DNA from: JALJPB01 sp963933115 | GTDB lineage: Bacteria; Pseudomonadota; Gammaproteobacteria; Enterobacterales; Alteromonadaceae | Direction: 5' to 3' | Assembly: GCA_963933115.1 (NCBI GenBank) | Contig: CAWVSL010000008.1 | Location: forward strand, 1 to 64,000 | DNA: 64,000 bases | Shown: piece after piece, positions 17,381 through 26,778 of the stretch | How positions within the stretch are numbered: position 1 is the stretch's first letter | Layout: each line of letters opens with the position of its first letter | The notes under the pieces: generated by a model | The model's database searches: none | Told to the model about the DNA's origin: nothing | The model's input: only the letters and a program-made list of their open reading frames with translations | Program-made: the position numbers and the translations under genes

Positions 17381-18154
17381 TTAAAGTACTTTACGAGTAA
17401 AAACCCAATCATTACCTTGACTAAACTCGCTATTAAATTGATAACCCGCCAAGTCAAAATCTTTTAATTTTTCAACATCATTTAGCTGGTTTTCAATAAT
17501 ATACCTTGCCATTAACCCTCTTGCTTTTTTAGCAAAAAAACTGATCATTTTATATTGACCATTTTTCCAATCTCTAAAAGCAGGGGTAATTATCGTTGCA
17601 TTTAATGATTTTGTTTTAACCGATTTAAAGTATTCATTAGACGCTAGATTGATCAATACATCATCGCCTTGCTCTGTTAATGCTTTGTTTAGTTCATTGG
17701 TAATAATATCCCCCCAAAACTGATACAAATTATTCCCTCTGCTGTTAGCAAGCTTAGTACCCATTTCCAGTCGATAAGCTTGCATTAAGTCTAAAGGTTG
17801 TAATAAACCATATAAACCAGACAAAATTCGCATATGTTGTTGAGCAAAGTCAAAGTCGTGTGGTTTAAAAGACTGAGCATCGAGACCGGTATAAACATCA
17901 CCATTAAATGCCAATATCGCAGGACGTGCATTCTCAGAGGTAAAAGGCGTTGACCATTGTCCAAACCTTGCCGCATTTAATCCCGCTAATTTATCACTAA
18001 TGCCCATTAAAGAAGATAATTGAGCCGGTGTGAGTTTAATGCAATGATTAATTAACTCCTGACTATGGTCAAGTAAGTTAGATTGGCTATAGTTATCTGT
18101 AGCAAGTGGCGAATCAAAATCAAGGTTTTTTGCGGGAGAAACAACAAGTAACAT
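17381..18154 (-). CDS. yaaA: Peroxide stress protein YaaA (UPF0246)
   Basis: 257 residues from the chosen start. The family N-terminus MLLVVSPAKNLDFDSP begins at ATG 18154; an in-frame ATG at 18172 would add six residues and is less likely. Other conserved segments are LSGLYGLLQPLDLMQAYRLEMG and SFFAKKARGLMARYI. YaaA is OxyR-controlled in E. coli, binds DNA and lowers intracellular free iron during peroxide stress. In E. coli it is near talB, and here talB lies about 300 bp away in the opposite direction. Confidence 0.92.
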   Translation of the reverse strand: MLLVVSPAKNLDFDSPLATDNYSQSNLLDHSQELINHCIKLTPAQLSSLMGISDKLAGLNAARFGQWSTPFTSENARPAILAFNGDVYTGLDAQSFKPHDFDFAQQHMRILSGLYGLLQPLDLMQAYRLEMGTKLANSRGNNLYQFWGDIITNELNKALTEQGDDVLINLASNEYFKSVKTKSLNATIITPAFRDWKNGQYKMISFFAKKARGLMARYIIENQLNDVEKLKDFDLAGYQFNSEFSQGNDWVFTRKVL

Positions 18155-18471
18155 TAGGCAGTCTTTTATCAATAGGAGAATATTGATACTATAACATAAG
18201 CAAAATTCAATGAAATCATTACAAATACAATTAAGATAAGTTGCTCAGAGTGTTTATAGCGATTAAAACTAACTTAATGCCAATAAACTCTAAGCTAATC
18301 CATCAATCATACTTGCTTAATAGTGAAAATTTGATAAAAATAGACCTCATAACAGAGTAAATCCGCAGATATTGTTAATTTATAGCAGTTTTGATAAAAA
18401 ATGTTGTAATATTTCATCATTGCATGCTCATCAAACGCACACTCCTAAACAAGAAATATTAAGGCAATATT

Positions 18472-19425
18472 ATGACAAGCCAATTAGATCAACTAAAAAC
18501 TATGACCACAGTTGTTGCCGATACAGGTGATATTGAAGCCATAGCAAAATTTCAACCACAAGATGCGACAACAAATCCCTCCCTATTGCTTAAAGCAGCT
18601 GAAATGCCTCAATATGACCGATTGTTAAAACAAGCCGTTTCATGGGCAAAAGAACAATCAACGGACACTAACCAACAAGTTATTGATGCTGCAGATAAAC
18701 TTTCAGTATTAATTGGTTTGGAAATTTTAGAAATTGTTCCTGGACGTATTTCTACTGAAGTTGATTCAAGACTGTCATTTGATACTCCCAATTCGATTGC
18801 TAAGGCCCATAAACTGATTGCCATGTACAATGAAGCAGGTATTCAAAATGACCGTATATTGATCAAACTAGCATCGACGTGGGAAGGAATAAAAGCGGCT
18901 GAACAATTAGAACAACAAGGCATTAATTGTAACTTAACCCTATTATTTAGCTTTGCTCAAGCTAGAGCTTGTGCTGAAGCTGGTACTTACCTTATTTCTC
19001 CATTTGTTGGCAGAATATTAGACTGGTATAAAAAATCAACAGGTCGTACTGATTATCCCGCAAATGAAGATCCAGGTGTAGTATCAGTGACAGAAATTTA
19101 TAACTACTATAAAAAACAAGGCTATAAGACGGTAGTAATGGGGGCAAGTTTTAGAAATATTGGTGAGATTTTAGCATTAGCTGGCTGTGATCGTTTAACC
19201 ATTAGTCCTCAATTGATGGAAGAACTGGCGAGTAGTGATGCAGCCGTTGTCCAACAACTTTCGCCAAGTCACTCATCAAGCACGGATGAAGTCGCCTTAA
19301 CTGAATCACAATTTCGTTGGTTAATGAATCAAGATGCTATGGCGACAGAAAAACTTTCTGAAGGTATTAGAAACTTTACTACAGACCAAAAAAAGCTAGA
19401 AAAACAATTAACAGAAATGCTGTAG
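18472..19425 (+). CDS. talB: Transaldolase
   Basis: 317 residues, the normal length for subfamily 1 transaldolases. It moves a dihydroxyacetone unit between sugar phosphates in the non-oxidative pentose phosphate pathway. The Schiff-base lysine is in RILIKLASTWEG (about residue 132). FQPQDATTNPSLLLKA near the N-terminus and ISPFVGRILDWYK are also typical. AAGG lies 7 bp before the ATG. A strong terminator follows, so it is a single-gene unit. Confidence 0.96.
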   Translation: MTSQLDQLKTMTTVVADTGDIEAIAKFQPQDATTNPSLLLKAAEMPQYDRLLKQAVSWAKEQSTDTNQQVIDAADKLSVLIGLEILEIVPGRISTEVDSRLSFDTPNSIAKAHKLIAMYNEAGIQNDRILIKLASTWEGIKAAEQLEQQGINCNLTLLFSFAQARACAEAGTYLISPFVGRILDWYKKSTGRTDYPANEDPGVVSVTEIYNYYKKQGYKTVVMGASFRNIGEILALAGCDRLTISPQLMEELASSDAAVVQQLSPSHSSSTDEVALTESQFRWLMNQDAMATEKLSEGIRNFTTDQKKLEKQLTEML

Positions 19426-19463
19426 ATGATTTGTTAATATAAATCAGAAGATCTAAAATAATT

Positions 19464-19497
19464 ACCCAATACGCTAAGATAGCTATCGGGTTTTTTA
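19464..19497 (+). terminator. Terminator after talB
   Basis: A compound hairpin: ACCCAATA pairs with TATCGGGT (one mismatch) around an inner GCTA/TAGC stem, then TTTTTT. It starts 38 bp after the talB stop. Confidence 0.9.
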
Positions 19498-19710
19498 ATC
19501 GCTTATTTTTCAATTTATTTATAGTTATAAACACCACATCAATTAATAATTAAAGGGAGTCAAATCAAATAGACCTCTTAGTCATAACTCCACCTTCTAA
19601 ACCAAGCTATACAATTACCGCAAAATGTGGAAAAACTAATTTATCTCTTTCAATTAACATTATTTTTGGTAATAATAAATAAAACACTTGTTTGAATTAT
19701 TATTAATAAG

Positions 19711-20529
19711 ATGATCGAATTTTCAAAAAACTCACCCAGCCAAATTAAGCCACTGATCAATTTTGTTCATGGCAATGGTTTTCCTGCAGGCTCTTATCAG
19801 ACATTTCTTAATTACTTTACAGAAGACTACGAAATAATTGCTCAAGAAAAGTATGGACATAATCCTAATTTCCCTATACATAATAACTGGCAATATCTAG
19901 TTGATGAACTTATTGTTTATATTAAGCAACAAGATCAACCAGTGATTTGTATTGGCCATTCTTTTGGTGGTGTTATTTCTTTTATCGCAGCATGCCAACA
20001 ACCCAGCCTATTCAAAGGTCTTATCATGTTAGATCCTCCTGCGATGACAGGTGTGATGAGTTGGCTACTTAAATTATTTAAAAATACCGCTTATCTTGAT
20101 AAAATAACTCCTGCAGGAAAAGCGAAAAAAAGACGGAGTCATTGGCCAGCAGATACTGATTTAAATAAGCTATTTAGACAGCGACCGTTATTTAAAAATT
20201 TTGATGAGCGCTGTTTAAAAGATTATACCCGCAGTGCTATGGAAATAAGTAATAATAGATTAGAGCTCACCTTTGATGCCCATACTGAAACTGAAATATT
20301 TCGGAATACTCCAACCCATTTATCAAGTTTTAAAAACCAACTAAAAATACCTGCGGCTTTAATTTATGGTGAGAGTAGCGATTTATATCCAGAGTTGTTT
20401 TTTAAACGTTTTGCTAAAAAGAACAAAAAAATATCTTTATACAGCATAGCCGGAGGGCATATGTTTCCATTAGAACATCCAAAGGAAACTGCCATACTGA
20501 TCAAACAGATTATTGACCAGTGGGATTAA
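19711..20529 (+). CDS. Alpha/beta-hydrolase fold protein
   Basis: 272 residues. NFVHGNGFPAGSYQTFL (oxyanion-hole HG region, about residue 17) and the nucleophile elbow GHSFGG (Ser near residue 91) identify the fold. The catalytic His is probably in GGHMFPLEHP near residue 252 and the acid in the YGESSDLYPEL segment. A basic lid region (KAKKRRSHWP) follows the elbow. The substrate cannot be inferred. It converges with the FabH-like gene with only 11 bp between the stops. Confidence 0.82.
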   Translation: MIEFSKNSPSQIKPLINFVHGNGFPAGSYQTFLNYFTEDYEIIAQEKYGHNPNFPIHNNWQYLVDELIVYIKQQDQPVICIGHSFGGVISFIAACQQPSLFKGLIMLDPPAMTGVMSWLLKLFKNTAYLDKITPAGKAKKRRSHWPADTDLNKLFRQRPLFKNFDERCLKDYTRSAMEISNNRLELTFDAHTETEIFRNTPTHLSSFKNQLKIPAALIYGESSDLYPELFFKRFAKKNKKISLYSIAGGHMFPLEHPKETAILIKQIIDQWD

Positions 20530-20540
20530 TTAATATGCGG

Positions 20541-21659
20541 TTACACGTGCTCTAAAATCAAACAACATGCTGAATAACCCGCACCAAATGAGCAAAGCAC
20601 CATTTTGTCTCCTGAGACTAAATCCTCATGGTATTTGTGCAAGGCAATAATACAACCTGCTGAACTAGTGTTAGCGTATTCATCTAAAATTATTGGAGCC
20701 TCAGCCAAACTAGGCTCTCTCCCTAGTACTTTTTTTGCAATAAAACCATTCATATTAATATTGGCTTGATGTAAATAAAGCCGTTTAATATCTTGCGCAG
20801 ATAACCCTATTTTAGTCATTTCAGACGAGATCAAGTTGGATACCATAGGGAGCACTTCTTTAAAAACTTTTCGACCTTGCTGTATAAAAAACTTATCATC
20901 TGCATCTTTAGTTTCAGGGTCACAACTGTTCATATAGCCGATATTACTGCGAATGTTATTAGAAAATTTAGTTATTGGTTGCTCTGCAATAATTTTTAAA
21001 CAGTGATCGCTTGATGCAGTAGCCTCATTTTCAATAATTAATGCAGTAGCGACATCACCAAAGATAAAATGACTATCCCGATCACGATAATTAATCTGTG
21101 GTGAAAGTATTTCAGGATTAATCACCAGTACGGTTTTTGCTGTACCACTTCGAATAGCATTGGCCGCATTAATAATCCCAAATGTTGCGGCAGAACATGC
21201 TACTAACATATCAAACCCCCATCCAGAACAGCCAAGAGCATTTTGAATTTCTATGGCTATTGCTGGGTAAGAACGCTCTGTATAAGCACAAGCAACAATC
21301 ACTAAATCAATATCTTCAGGTTTCTTATTAGCAGCTTCAATTGCTTGCTTAGCAGCTGCAACGCCTATTTCTGCTTGAGAAGAGATTACATCGTTGGCAC
21401 GCTGCTTAATCGAAGGTCTCATCAAATCAATATTAAGGATGTCTTCTTTTGACATAACATACCGACTTTTTATACCCGAGGCTTTTTCGATAAACTCACT
21501 ACTTGAGCAAGAAAGCGCATCTGCATCACCAGCAAGAATAGCCTCACTGTTTTCAATATTAAAACGTTCAACATACTGATTAAAACAATTAACTAACTCA
21601 TCATTTGAAATGCTAAATGGTGGAGTATATAAACCCGTACCACTGATCACTACCGACAT
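20541..21659 (-). CDS. Beta-ketoacyl-ACP synthase III-like protein (FabH family, divergent)
   Basis: 372 residues, longer than housekeeping FabH (about 320). The thiolase-fold triad is complete: Cys in LVACSAATFG, His in LYLHQANINMNG and Asn in YANTSSAG. The N-terminal SISNDELVNCFNQYVERF insert and the segment RDRDSHFIFGDVATAL fit a FabH paralogue. Such stand-alone paralogues condense acyl-CoA or acyl-ACP primers with malonyl-ACP, in fatty acid initiation or in specialised lipid or metabolite synthesis. No ACP, malonyltransferase or other fab gene is adjacent, so the pathway is unknown. Confidence 0.85.
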   Translation of the reverse strand: MSVVISGTGLYTPPFSISNDELVNCFNQYVERFNIENSEAILAGDADALSCSSSEFIEKASGIKSRYVMSKEDILNIDLMRPSIKQRANDVISSQAEIGVAAAKQAIEAANKKPEDIDLVIVACAYTERSYPAIAIEIQNALGCSGWGFDMLVACSAATFGIINAANAIRSGTAKTVLVINPEILSPQINYRDRDSHFIFGDVATALIIENEATASSDHCLKIIAEQPITKFSNNIRSNIGYMNSCDPETKDADDKFFIQQGRKVFKEVLPMVSNLISSEMTKIGLSAQDIKRLYLHQANINMNGFIAKKVLGREPSLAEAPIILDEYANTSSAGCIIALHKYHEDLVSGDKMVLCSFGAGYSACCLILEHV

Positions 21660-21846
21660 AATAGAACCCTATCTAAATAAAACACAAGACACTTAATAAT
21701 ACACAGTATATTTTATCTCTACGTCAGTGTCGATAAGCAGATCATACCAGTAAAATTGTTGTTATTATTGACTTCAAATTTATGTTCAGCCAATGGACAG
21801 TAAATTTAACATTTCAGTATTATTGCTCTATGCAAATATTATTACA

Positions 21847-23997
21847 CTAAACTTTACTATTCACGTAATTTACCATTAATTGATTTAGCGCTTTTTTACC
21901 GTCCAGGTGATAAGAAGAACAAACCTCGCTAACGGGTTGTCTTTTTAATAAGCGAGAAATCATAGGTAATAGCTCGACATCAAAGGGATCCGCAAATTGA
22001 TGTAATAGCCATAAATGGAGACTATATGCGCAAGTGCTATACAAGCGTTCTTTGTTGGCAAAAGCTTGCACGGTATTAAAATCACTGGTTGTTAATGCCG
22101 GTAAATATTCCACCGGATAATATTTTAAAATTGACCAAACCAAAACGTCAGATAATTGTCGATATTCATCGCTAAGTAAATAAATAAATGACTGGTAAAA
22201 CTTCCTATTGATACTTAATTGCAAGACCACTGCTTTTTGACTGAGGGCTTTTAGTATCAAAGCAGAATGTTCACCACTTGCCGCATCTTTATTAAAACCA
22301 ATACGAGCCAATTGAAAGTTTGATAATAACCAGAAATTGAGAAGTTGCTGGTTACAACCAAAGCTAGCACCAATAAAATCTACCTTTAAACTCGAAGCGT
22401 ACTCATTGATTTTCGATAGAAATAAAGTACCGATACCCTCATTTTGGCAATCTGGGTGCACAGCAATCCTAATTACCCTCAAGTAATCAAAATCAAAGGC
22501 TACCTCAATACCACAATGGGTCATTAAAGACTGAGGTAAGAATTGATCGCGCAATCGTCTTTTAGCATTTTTAACAGCAAGGATATCCTGTTGATTCCGA
22601 CTCCCTTCACGCATTAATAAAGCAACACCGATAACCTTTTGTTGATGAAATAAACACAGTACACTTACCTGTGGATTATCTAGTAATAATTTTAAATCGC
22701 TAGGTTTTGTTTGATAATGAGCGGTGACCAATACAGCAAAGACCTGTTCTAGTAAGTTTTCATTTGTTAATAAGAATTCACCTGACAAACATTTAAAATC
22801 CAAATCAACCGCTTTTTTATCGATATCGACGGCACTACTGGTAAGTCTAGGCAGCTCAGCATTAAGTAAACAAACATCAAAAATAAACTGTTCAACGGGA
22901 TCATCTTCGGCCCATCTTATTGGTTGATTGATCGTTTGCTTATACCACGTTTTATACTCACTATTTAATATTGTCTGAAATTTCAAGGTAAAACCTCTAC
23001 CGGCCCCTTCATAACCATGGACTGTGCTTGAAAATACCACCCTATGGTGTTTTTTTAATATAGCTGAAAGTAAATAAACAGGAATGCCTGCAGCTTCATC
23101 CACAAGTAATAGTGAGGCTTTTACATGCTTATTCAATAGTTTGTCTATCGGAAGGAACTCAATAATGCCGTTATCATGAATAACACTATGGCTTAAGTGT
23201 TTAGCCTGAGGTAATGAGTACTTGAGTTGTTTAAAAAAGTTATCCAGTGCCTTAAGGTGAGGTGCGGTAATGATAATGTGCTGGGGTGATGTAGTTAACT
23301 CCATAATTTTTGCACAGGCAATGGCAAGGGCACAAGACTTACCTCTTCCACGATCAGCTGTTAATACTAGAGGACGGTCCCGATGACCTGTAGCAACTTT
23401 AATAATGGCTTGAACAGCCTTAAATTGTTCTTGTGTTGCACAATTTAAGGGGAAAGCATGAGGAATATTTAATGGTAAAATATCGCCCGTAGTATTTTCT
23501 TCTGTTACCTCATCAATGAATAACTCCTGATCTTGCTCAATGATAGTAGATAAAAATGAATGTTCGACTTTATTAATAAACCGCTTTAAAAATAAACTAT
23601 TTTGATTTTTTTTAATCTCTGAAACTTTTTGAGGGAATAAAATAAATAATATCCCTCCAGCCCTTATAGTGCCTGACAATGCCGCTAAAGCATCAATATT
23701 GAATTCACTATCAGCAAACACTACTGCTCGACTTTCTGAACCTAACTTATGGCGATAGTTTTGTTTAGTCACGTTGGCGTTTAATGCTTCAACATCACTG
23801 TAAGTAAGCCAACCATCATTTTGAGATCTTGCTTCTAAGCCATCTTCTGCAAGGAACGTAGATGAACTTTTAATTTTTCTAATTAAAGAAAGTGACCAGG
23901 AATACTCCCCGGCTAAAACGACTAGAGAACGATGTTTTTTAATGACAGTTTGTTGGTGAATTTGCTCAAACCAACGAAAAAATTTAGTCAAAACCAT
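21847..23997 (-). CDS. tmcA: tRNA(Met) cytidine acetyltransferase TmcA
   Basis: 716 residues. Domains in order: an N-terminal DUF1726-type region, an RNA-helicase-like ATPase with Walker A at residues 214-221 (DRGRGKSC) and a DEAD-like box (LLVDEAAGIPV), then a GNAT acetyltransferase domain with VIRIAVHPDCQNEGIGTLFL, and a C-terminal tRNA-binding part. It makes N4-acetylcytidine at the wobble position of elongator tRNA-Met using acetyl-CoA and ATP. It is transcribed alone, with about 440 bp of noncoding DNA upstream. Confidence 0.94.
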   Translation of the reverse strand: MVLTKFFRWFEQIHQQTVIKKHRSLVVLAGEYSWSLSLIRKIKSSSTFLAEDGLEARSQNDGWLTYSDVEALNANVTKQNYRHKLGSESRAVVFADSEFNIDALAALSGTIRAGGILFILFPQKVSEIKKNQNSLFLKRFINKVEHSFLSTIIEQDQELFIDEVTEENTTGDILPLNIPHAFPLNCATQEQFKAVQAIIKVATGHRDRPLVLTADRGRGKSCALAIACAKIMELTTSPQHIIITAPHLKALDNFFKQLKYSLPQAKHLSHSVIHDNGIIEFLPIDKLLNKHVKASLLLVDEAAGIPVYLLSAILKKHHRVVFSSTVHGYEGAGRGFTLKFQTILNSEYKTWYKQTINQPIRWAEDDPVEQFIFDVCLLNAELPRLTSSAVDIDKKAVDLDFKCLSGEFLLTNENLLEQVFAVLVTAHYQTKPSDLKLLLDNPQVSVLCLFHQQKVIGVALLMREGSRNQQDILAVKNAKRRLRDQFLPQSLMTHCGIEVAFDFDYLRVIRIAVHPDCQNEGIGTLFLSKINEYASSLKVDFIGASFGCNQQLLNFWLLSNFQLARIGFNKDAASGEHSALILKALSQKAVVLQLSINRKFYQSFIYLLSDEYRQLSDVLVWSILKYYPVEYLPALTTSDFNTVQAFANKERLYSTCAYSLHLWLLHQFADPFDVELLPMISRLLKRQPVSEVCSSYHLDGKKALNQLMVNYVNSKV

Positions 23998-23999
23998 AA

Positions 24000-24438
24000 G
24001 TACACAAAGCCAGTAAAAAAGTTAGTTTATCAATCAATTCCTTAAATTCAAACAACACTTGAGTAAACAAAGATAAATCTGTTAAATTTAAGAAGATTAT
24101 TTAAGTCATTATTCTAAATCAATTATTAAAAAAGGATTACAGCTCAATATCGCTATAAAAGATTTTAAGATGAGATAATAGTAATGAGTATATATAGTCT
24201 CTAATAATATCGACACAGACAATTAAAGTGAATGTTCTATAATCTTAGGTTAAATGATTACCTTTAATTAGTAACACACACCTAAACATTAACCCTGCTG
24301 TCTACCAGACATTTCATCAACATAAGCGTGATCAGTTATGGTTTACCAAGTCTTCGTAAAAATAGCTTAAATTCAACACCTTTTTTTGCTAATACCTGAT
24401 AATATAAAATTACTGAAAATTAATTTTGACAAAACTTT
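24000..24438. other. Noncoding AT-rich spacer between tmcA and pdxH
   Basis: The two genes are transcribed outward from this region, so it should contain both promoters. I see no open frame with a start, no long inverted repeat and no recognisable RNA. Confidence 0.5.
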
Positions 24439-25095
24439 ATGACCTTATTTGAAAAACTCCGTTGTTTATTAACTTTTGGCCAAGGTGTGGCTTTACCTCT
24501 GCCAAAAATCCCCAATGATGCGCAACCGTTCCCGTTATTTAACCAATGGTTTGAAGAGGCTAAAAAATCAGGGGTTTTACTCCCCGAAGCTATGTCAGTA
24601 AGTAGTTGTGGTGCTGATGGCCAACCTACTTGCCGTATGGTTTTACTGAAAGAATTCAATGATGATGGCTTTGTTTTTTATACTAATTACACCAGCCGCA
24701 AGAGTCAGAATTTAGAAGAAAATAATAAGGTAGCCTTGTTATTTCATTGGAATGTTTTACAAAGACAAATTCGCATTGAAGGTACTGTTGAAAAAATATC
24801 TCTGGAACAATCTGCTCAATATTTTCATAGTAGAGACCGAGGCAGTCAAGTTGGTGCATGGGCGTCAAAGCAAAGTGCTAAAATAACCCACGAAGACGAA
24901 TTGCAAAAACGGGTAGATTATTTCAATACTAAATATCCTCACGGAGAGATACCTCACCCAGAATTTTGGGGCGGCTGGCAGGTTAAACCCACTTATATCG
25001 AATTCTGGCAAGGGCGTGCTAACCGTTTGCACGACAGGATTTGTTTTGAAAAAGAAAGCTCCGGCCAATGGACACAATTTAAATTAAATCCATAA
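24439..25095 (+). CDS. pdxH: Pyridoxamine 5'-phosphate oxidase
   Basis: 218 residues, the usual size. The FMN-binding split-barrel motifs are present: PTCRMVLLKEFNDDGFVFYT, then SRKSQNLEENNKVALLFHW, and the C-terminal PTYIEFWQGRANRLHDR. It oxidises PNP or PMP to pyridoxal 5'-phosphate with FMN and oxygen. The very end (QWTQFKLNP) differs slightly from the family consensus ending RLxP. It is transcribed alone. Confidence 0.95.
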   Translation: MTLFEKLRCLLTFGQGVALPLPKIPNDAQPFPLFNQWFEEAKKSGVLLPEAMSVSSCGADGQPTCRMVLLKEFNDDGFVFYTNYTSRKSQNLEENNKVALLFHWNVLQRQIRIEGTVEKISLEQSAQYFHSRDRGSQVGAWASKQSAKITHEDELQKRVDYFNTKYPHGEIPHPEFWGGWQVKPTYIEFWQGRANRLHDRICFEKESSGQWTQFKLNP

Positions 25096-25260
25096 TTCTA
25101 AATAAAGTATCTAAAGGTTAAAAATAACGATGTTTTGAGACGTAAATAACCGCCTAAAAACATTCCAAATAGCTAGATACTGACGGCAACTTATAAGCTA
25201 AGACTCGGCAATAATATCCATGAGTATGACTTAACTTCAAACAAGTCAAAGGACAGCAAT

Positions 25261-25575
25261 ATTTTCCACCTTATTCTTCACTTTATAGTACCAGCAATCA
25301 TTGTTGCCTTTTTTTTTAGGCATCAATGGAAAAAGTCATATTTTATTATGATCTTAACGATGATAGTAGACCTGGATCATTTATTAGCTAACCCAATATA
25401 TGATCCGATTCGTTGCAGTATTGGCTTTCACCCATTACACCAAAGTTTTGCAATATTGATATATTTGTTATGTTGCTTTATCCCTAAACTCAGGTTAATA
25501 GGTATAGGGCTACTTATCCACATGATTCTTGATTCAATGGATTGTTTTGTCAATCAGGGCATTTGGTATAACTAA
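25261..25575 (+). CDS. Small membrane protein, DUF6122-like, with no standard start codon
   Basis: From 25261 the frame encodes 104 residues: FHLILHFIVPAIIVAFFF, then MIVDLDHLLANPIYDP, CSIGFHPLHQSF and a last hydrophobic stretch with LLIHMILDSMDC. The conserved His/Asp pattern (DLDHLLA, HPLH, HMxxDxxDC) matches DUF6122 as I recall the family, which is uncharacterised. A conventional ATG exists only at 25348 and would cut off the first membrane segment. An ATT at 25261, 7 bases after AAAGGA, sits where the family starts. Either ATT is the start or the original start is mutated. Confidence 0.6.
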   Translation: MFHLILHFIVPAIIVAFFFRHQWKKSYFIMILTMIVDLDHLLANPIYDPIRCSIGFHPLHQSFAILIYLLCCFIPKLRLIGIGLLIHMILDSMDCFVNQGIWYN

Positions 25576-25595
25576 CGTTCCAAACAGCAAATAAA

Positions 25596-25622
25596 AAAGG
25601 GAAGCAAAGCTTCCCTTTAAAA
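25596..25622 (-). terminator. Bidirectional terminator between the DUF6122-like gene and oadB
   Basis: A perfect 10-bp stem (AAAGGGAAGC aaa GCTTCCCTTT). On the minus strand T residues follow, ending oadGAB; on the plus strand it can end the small gene at 25575. Confidence 0.9.
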
Positions 25623-25638
25623 ATAGTAATGTTAAAAG

Positions 25639-26769
25639 TTAGCCGACCAAAGCTAATAATATGCCCGCAGCTACTGCAGAACCAAGGACACCAGCAACAT
25701 TAGGGCCCATAGCGTGCATCAATAAGAAGTTATGAGGATTAGCCTCTAAACCGACTTTGTTCGCTACACGAGCAGCCATAGGAACAGCAGAAACACCGGC
25801 AGCACCAATCAATGGATTAATGGGGACTTTAGAAAACTTATTCATCGTTTTAGCCATCAGTACCCCTGATGCCGTACCGATAGAAAATGCAACGGAACCA
25901 AGTGCTAGGATCCCCAATGTTTCTATATTTAAAAAAGCCTCAGCGCTTAATTTTGAACCAACCCCTAAACCTAAGAAGATGGTGGTAATGTTAATTAACT
26001 CATTTTGAGCGGTTGAACTTAACCGGTCAACAACACCACATTCTCGCATCAAATTACCTAAACAAAACATCCCAACAAGTGGTGTTGCCGCAGGTAAAAA
26101 GAAAATTGTCATCAATAATACCGCTAAAGGGAAAATGATTTTTTCCACTTTTGTCACAGGTCTTAACTGTGCCATTTCAATTTTTCGTTCTTTTTCTGTG
26201 GTTAACGCACGCATAATTGGTGGTTGTATAATAGGTACTAAAGCCATATAAGAATAGGCAGCAACAGCAATTGCACCGAGTAACTCAGGCGCAAGTTTAG
26301 TGGCCAAAAATATTGCGGTAGGGCCATCGGCACCACCAATAATGGCAATGGCAGAGGCATCTTTTAATGTAAACTCAATGCCCGGAACTACATTCAGGGC
26401 AATGGCGCCAAACAGGGTAGCAAATATACCCGTTTGAGCAGCAGCCCCTAAAAATAGCGTTTTAGGATTAGCAATTAATGCGCCGAAATCGGTCATTGCA
26501 CCAACACCCAGAAAAATCACTAATGGAAAAATCCCGGTTTCAATACCCCAATGGTAAATGTAATATAAAAAGCCCCCAGCTTCTGAAAATCCAGCACCTG
26601 GAATATTAGTCAGTATTGCACCAAAACCCATCGGTAATAACAATAAAGGTTCAAAGTTTCTCGCTATTGCAAGATAAAGTAAAAAACAGCCGACTATCAT
26701 CATAATGACTTGGCCAGACTCGAAGTTAGCTAAGCCTGTCGATAACCATAATTTAGTTAATGAATCCAT
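25639..26769 (-). CDS. oadB: Oxaloacetate decarboxylase, beta subunit (Na+ pump)
   Basis: 376 residues with about ten hydrophobic segments. Conserved parts include AIAIIGGADGPTAIFLATKLAPEL split by a membrane loop and NPLIGAAGVSAVPMAARV, both lining the Na+ path. OadB decarboxylates the carboxybiotin formed by OadA and exports Na+. The gene lies 9 bp after oadA in an oadG-oadA-oadB operon and precedes a strong terminator. Confidence 0.95.
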   Translation of the reverse strand: MDSLTKLWLSTGLANFESGQVIMMIVGCFLLYLAIARNFEPLLLLPMGFGAILTNIPGAGFSEAGGFLYYIYHWGIETGIFPLVIFLGVGAMTDFGALIANPKTLFLGAAAQTGIFATLFGAIALNVVPGIEFTLKDASAIAIIGGADGPTAIFLATKLAPELLGAIAVAAYSYMALVPIIQPPIMRALTTEKERKIEMAQLRPVTKVEKIIFPLAVLLMTIFFLPAATPLVGMFCLGNLMRECGVVDRLSSTAQNELINITTIFLGLGVGSKLSAEAFLNIETLGILALGSVAFSIGTASGVLMAKTMNKFSKVPINPLIGAAGVSAVPMAARVANKVGLEANPHNFLLMHAMGPNVAGVLGSAVAAGILLALVG

Positions 26770-26778
26770 GGTTCAACC

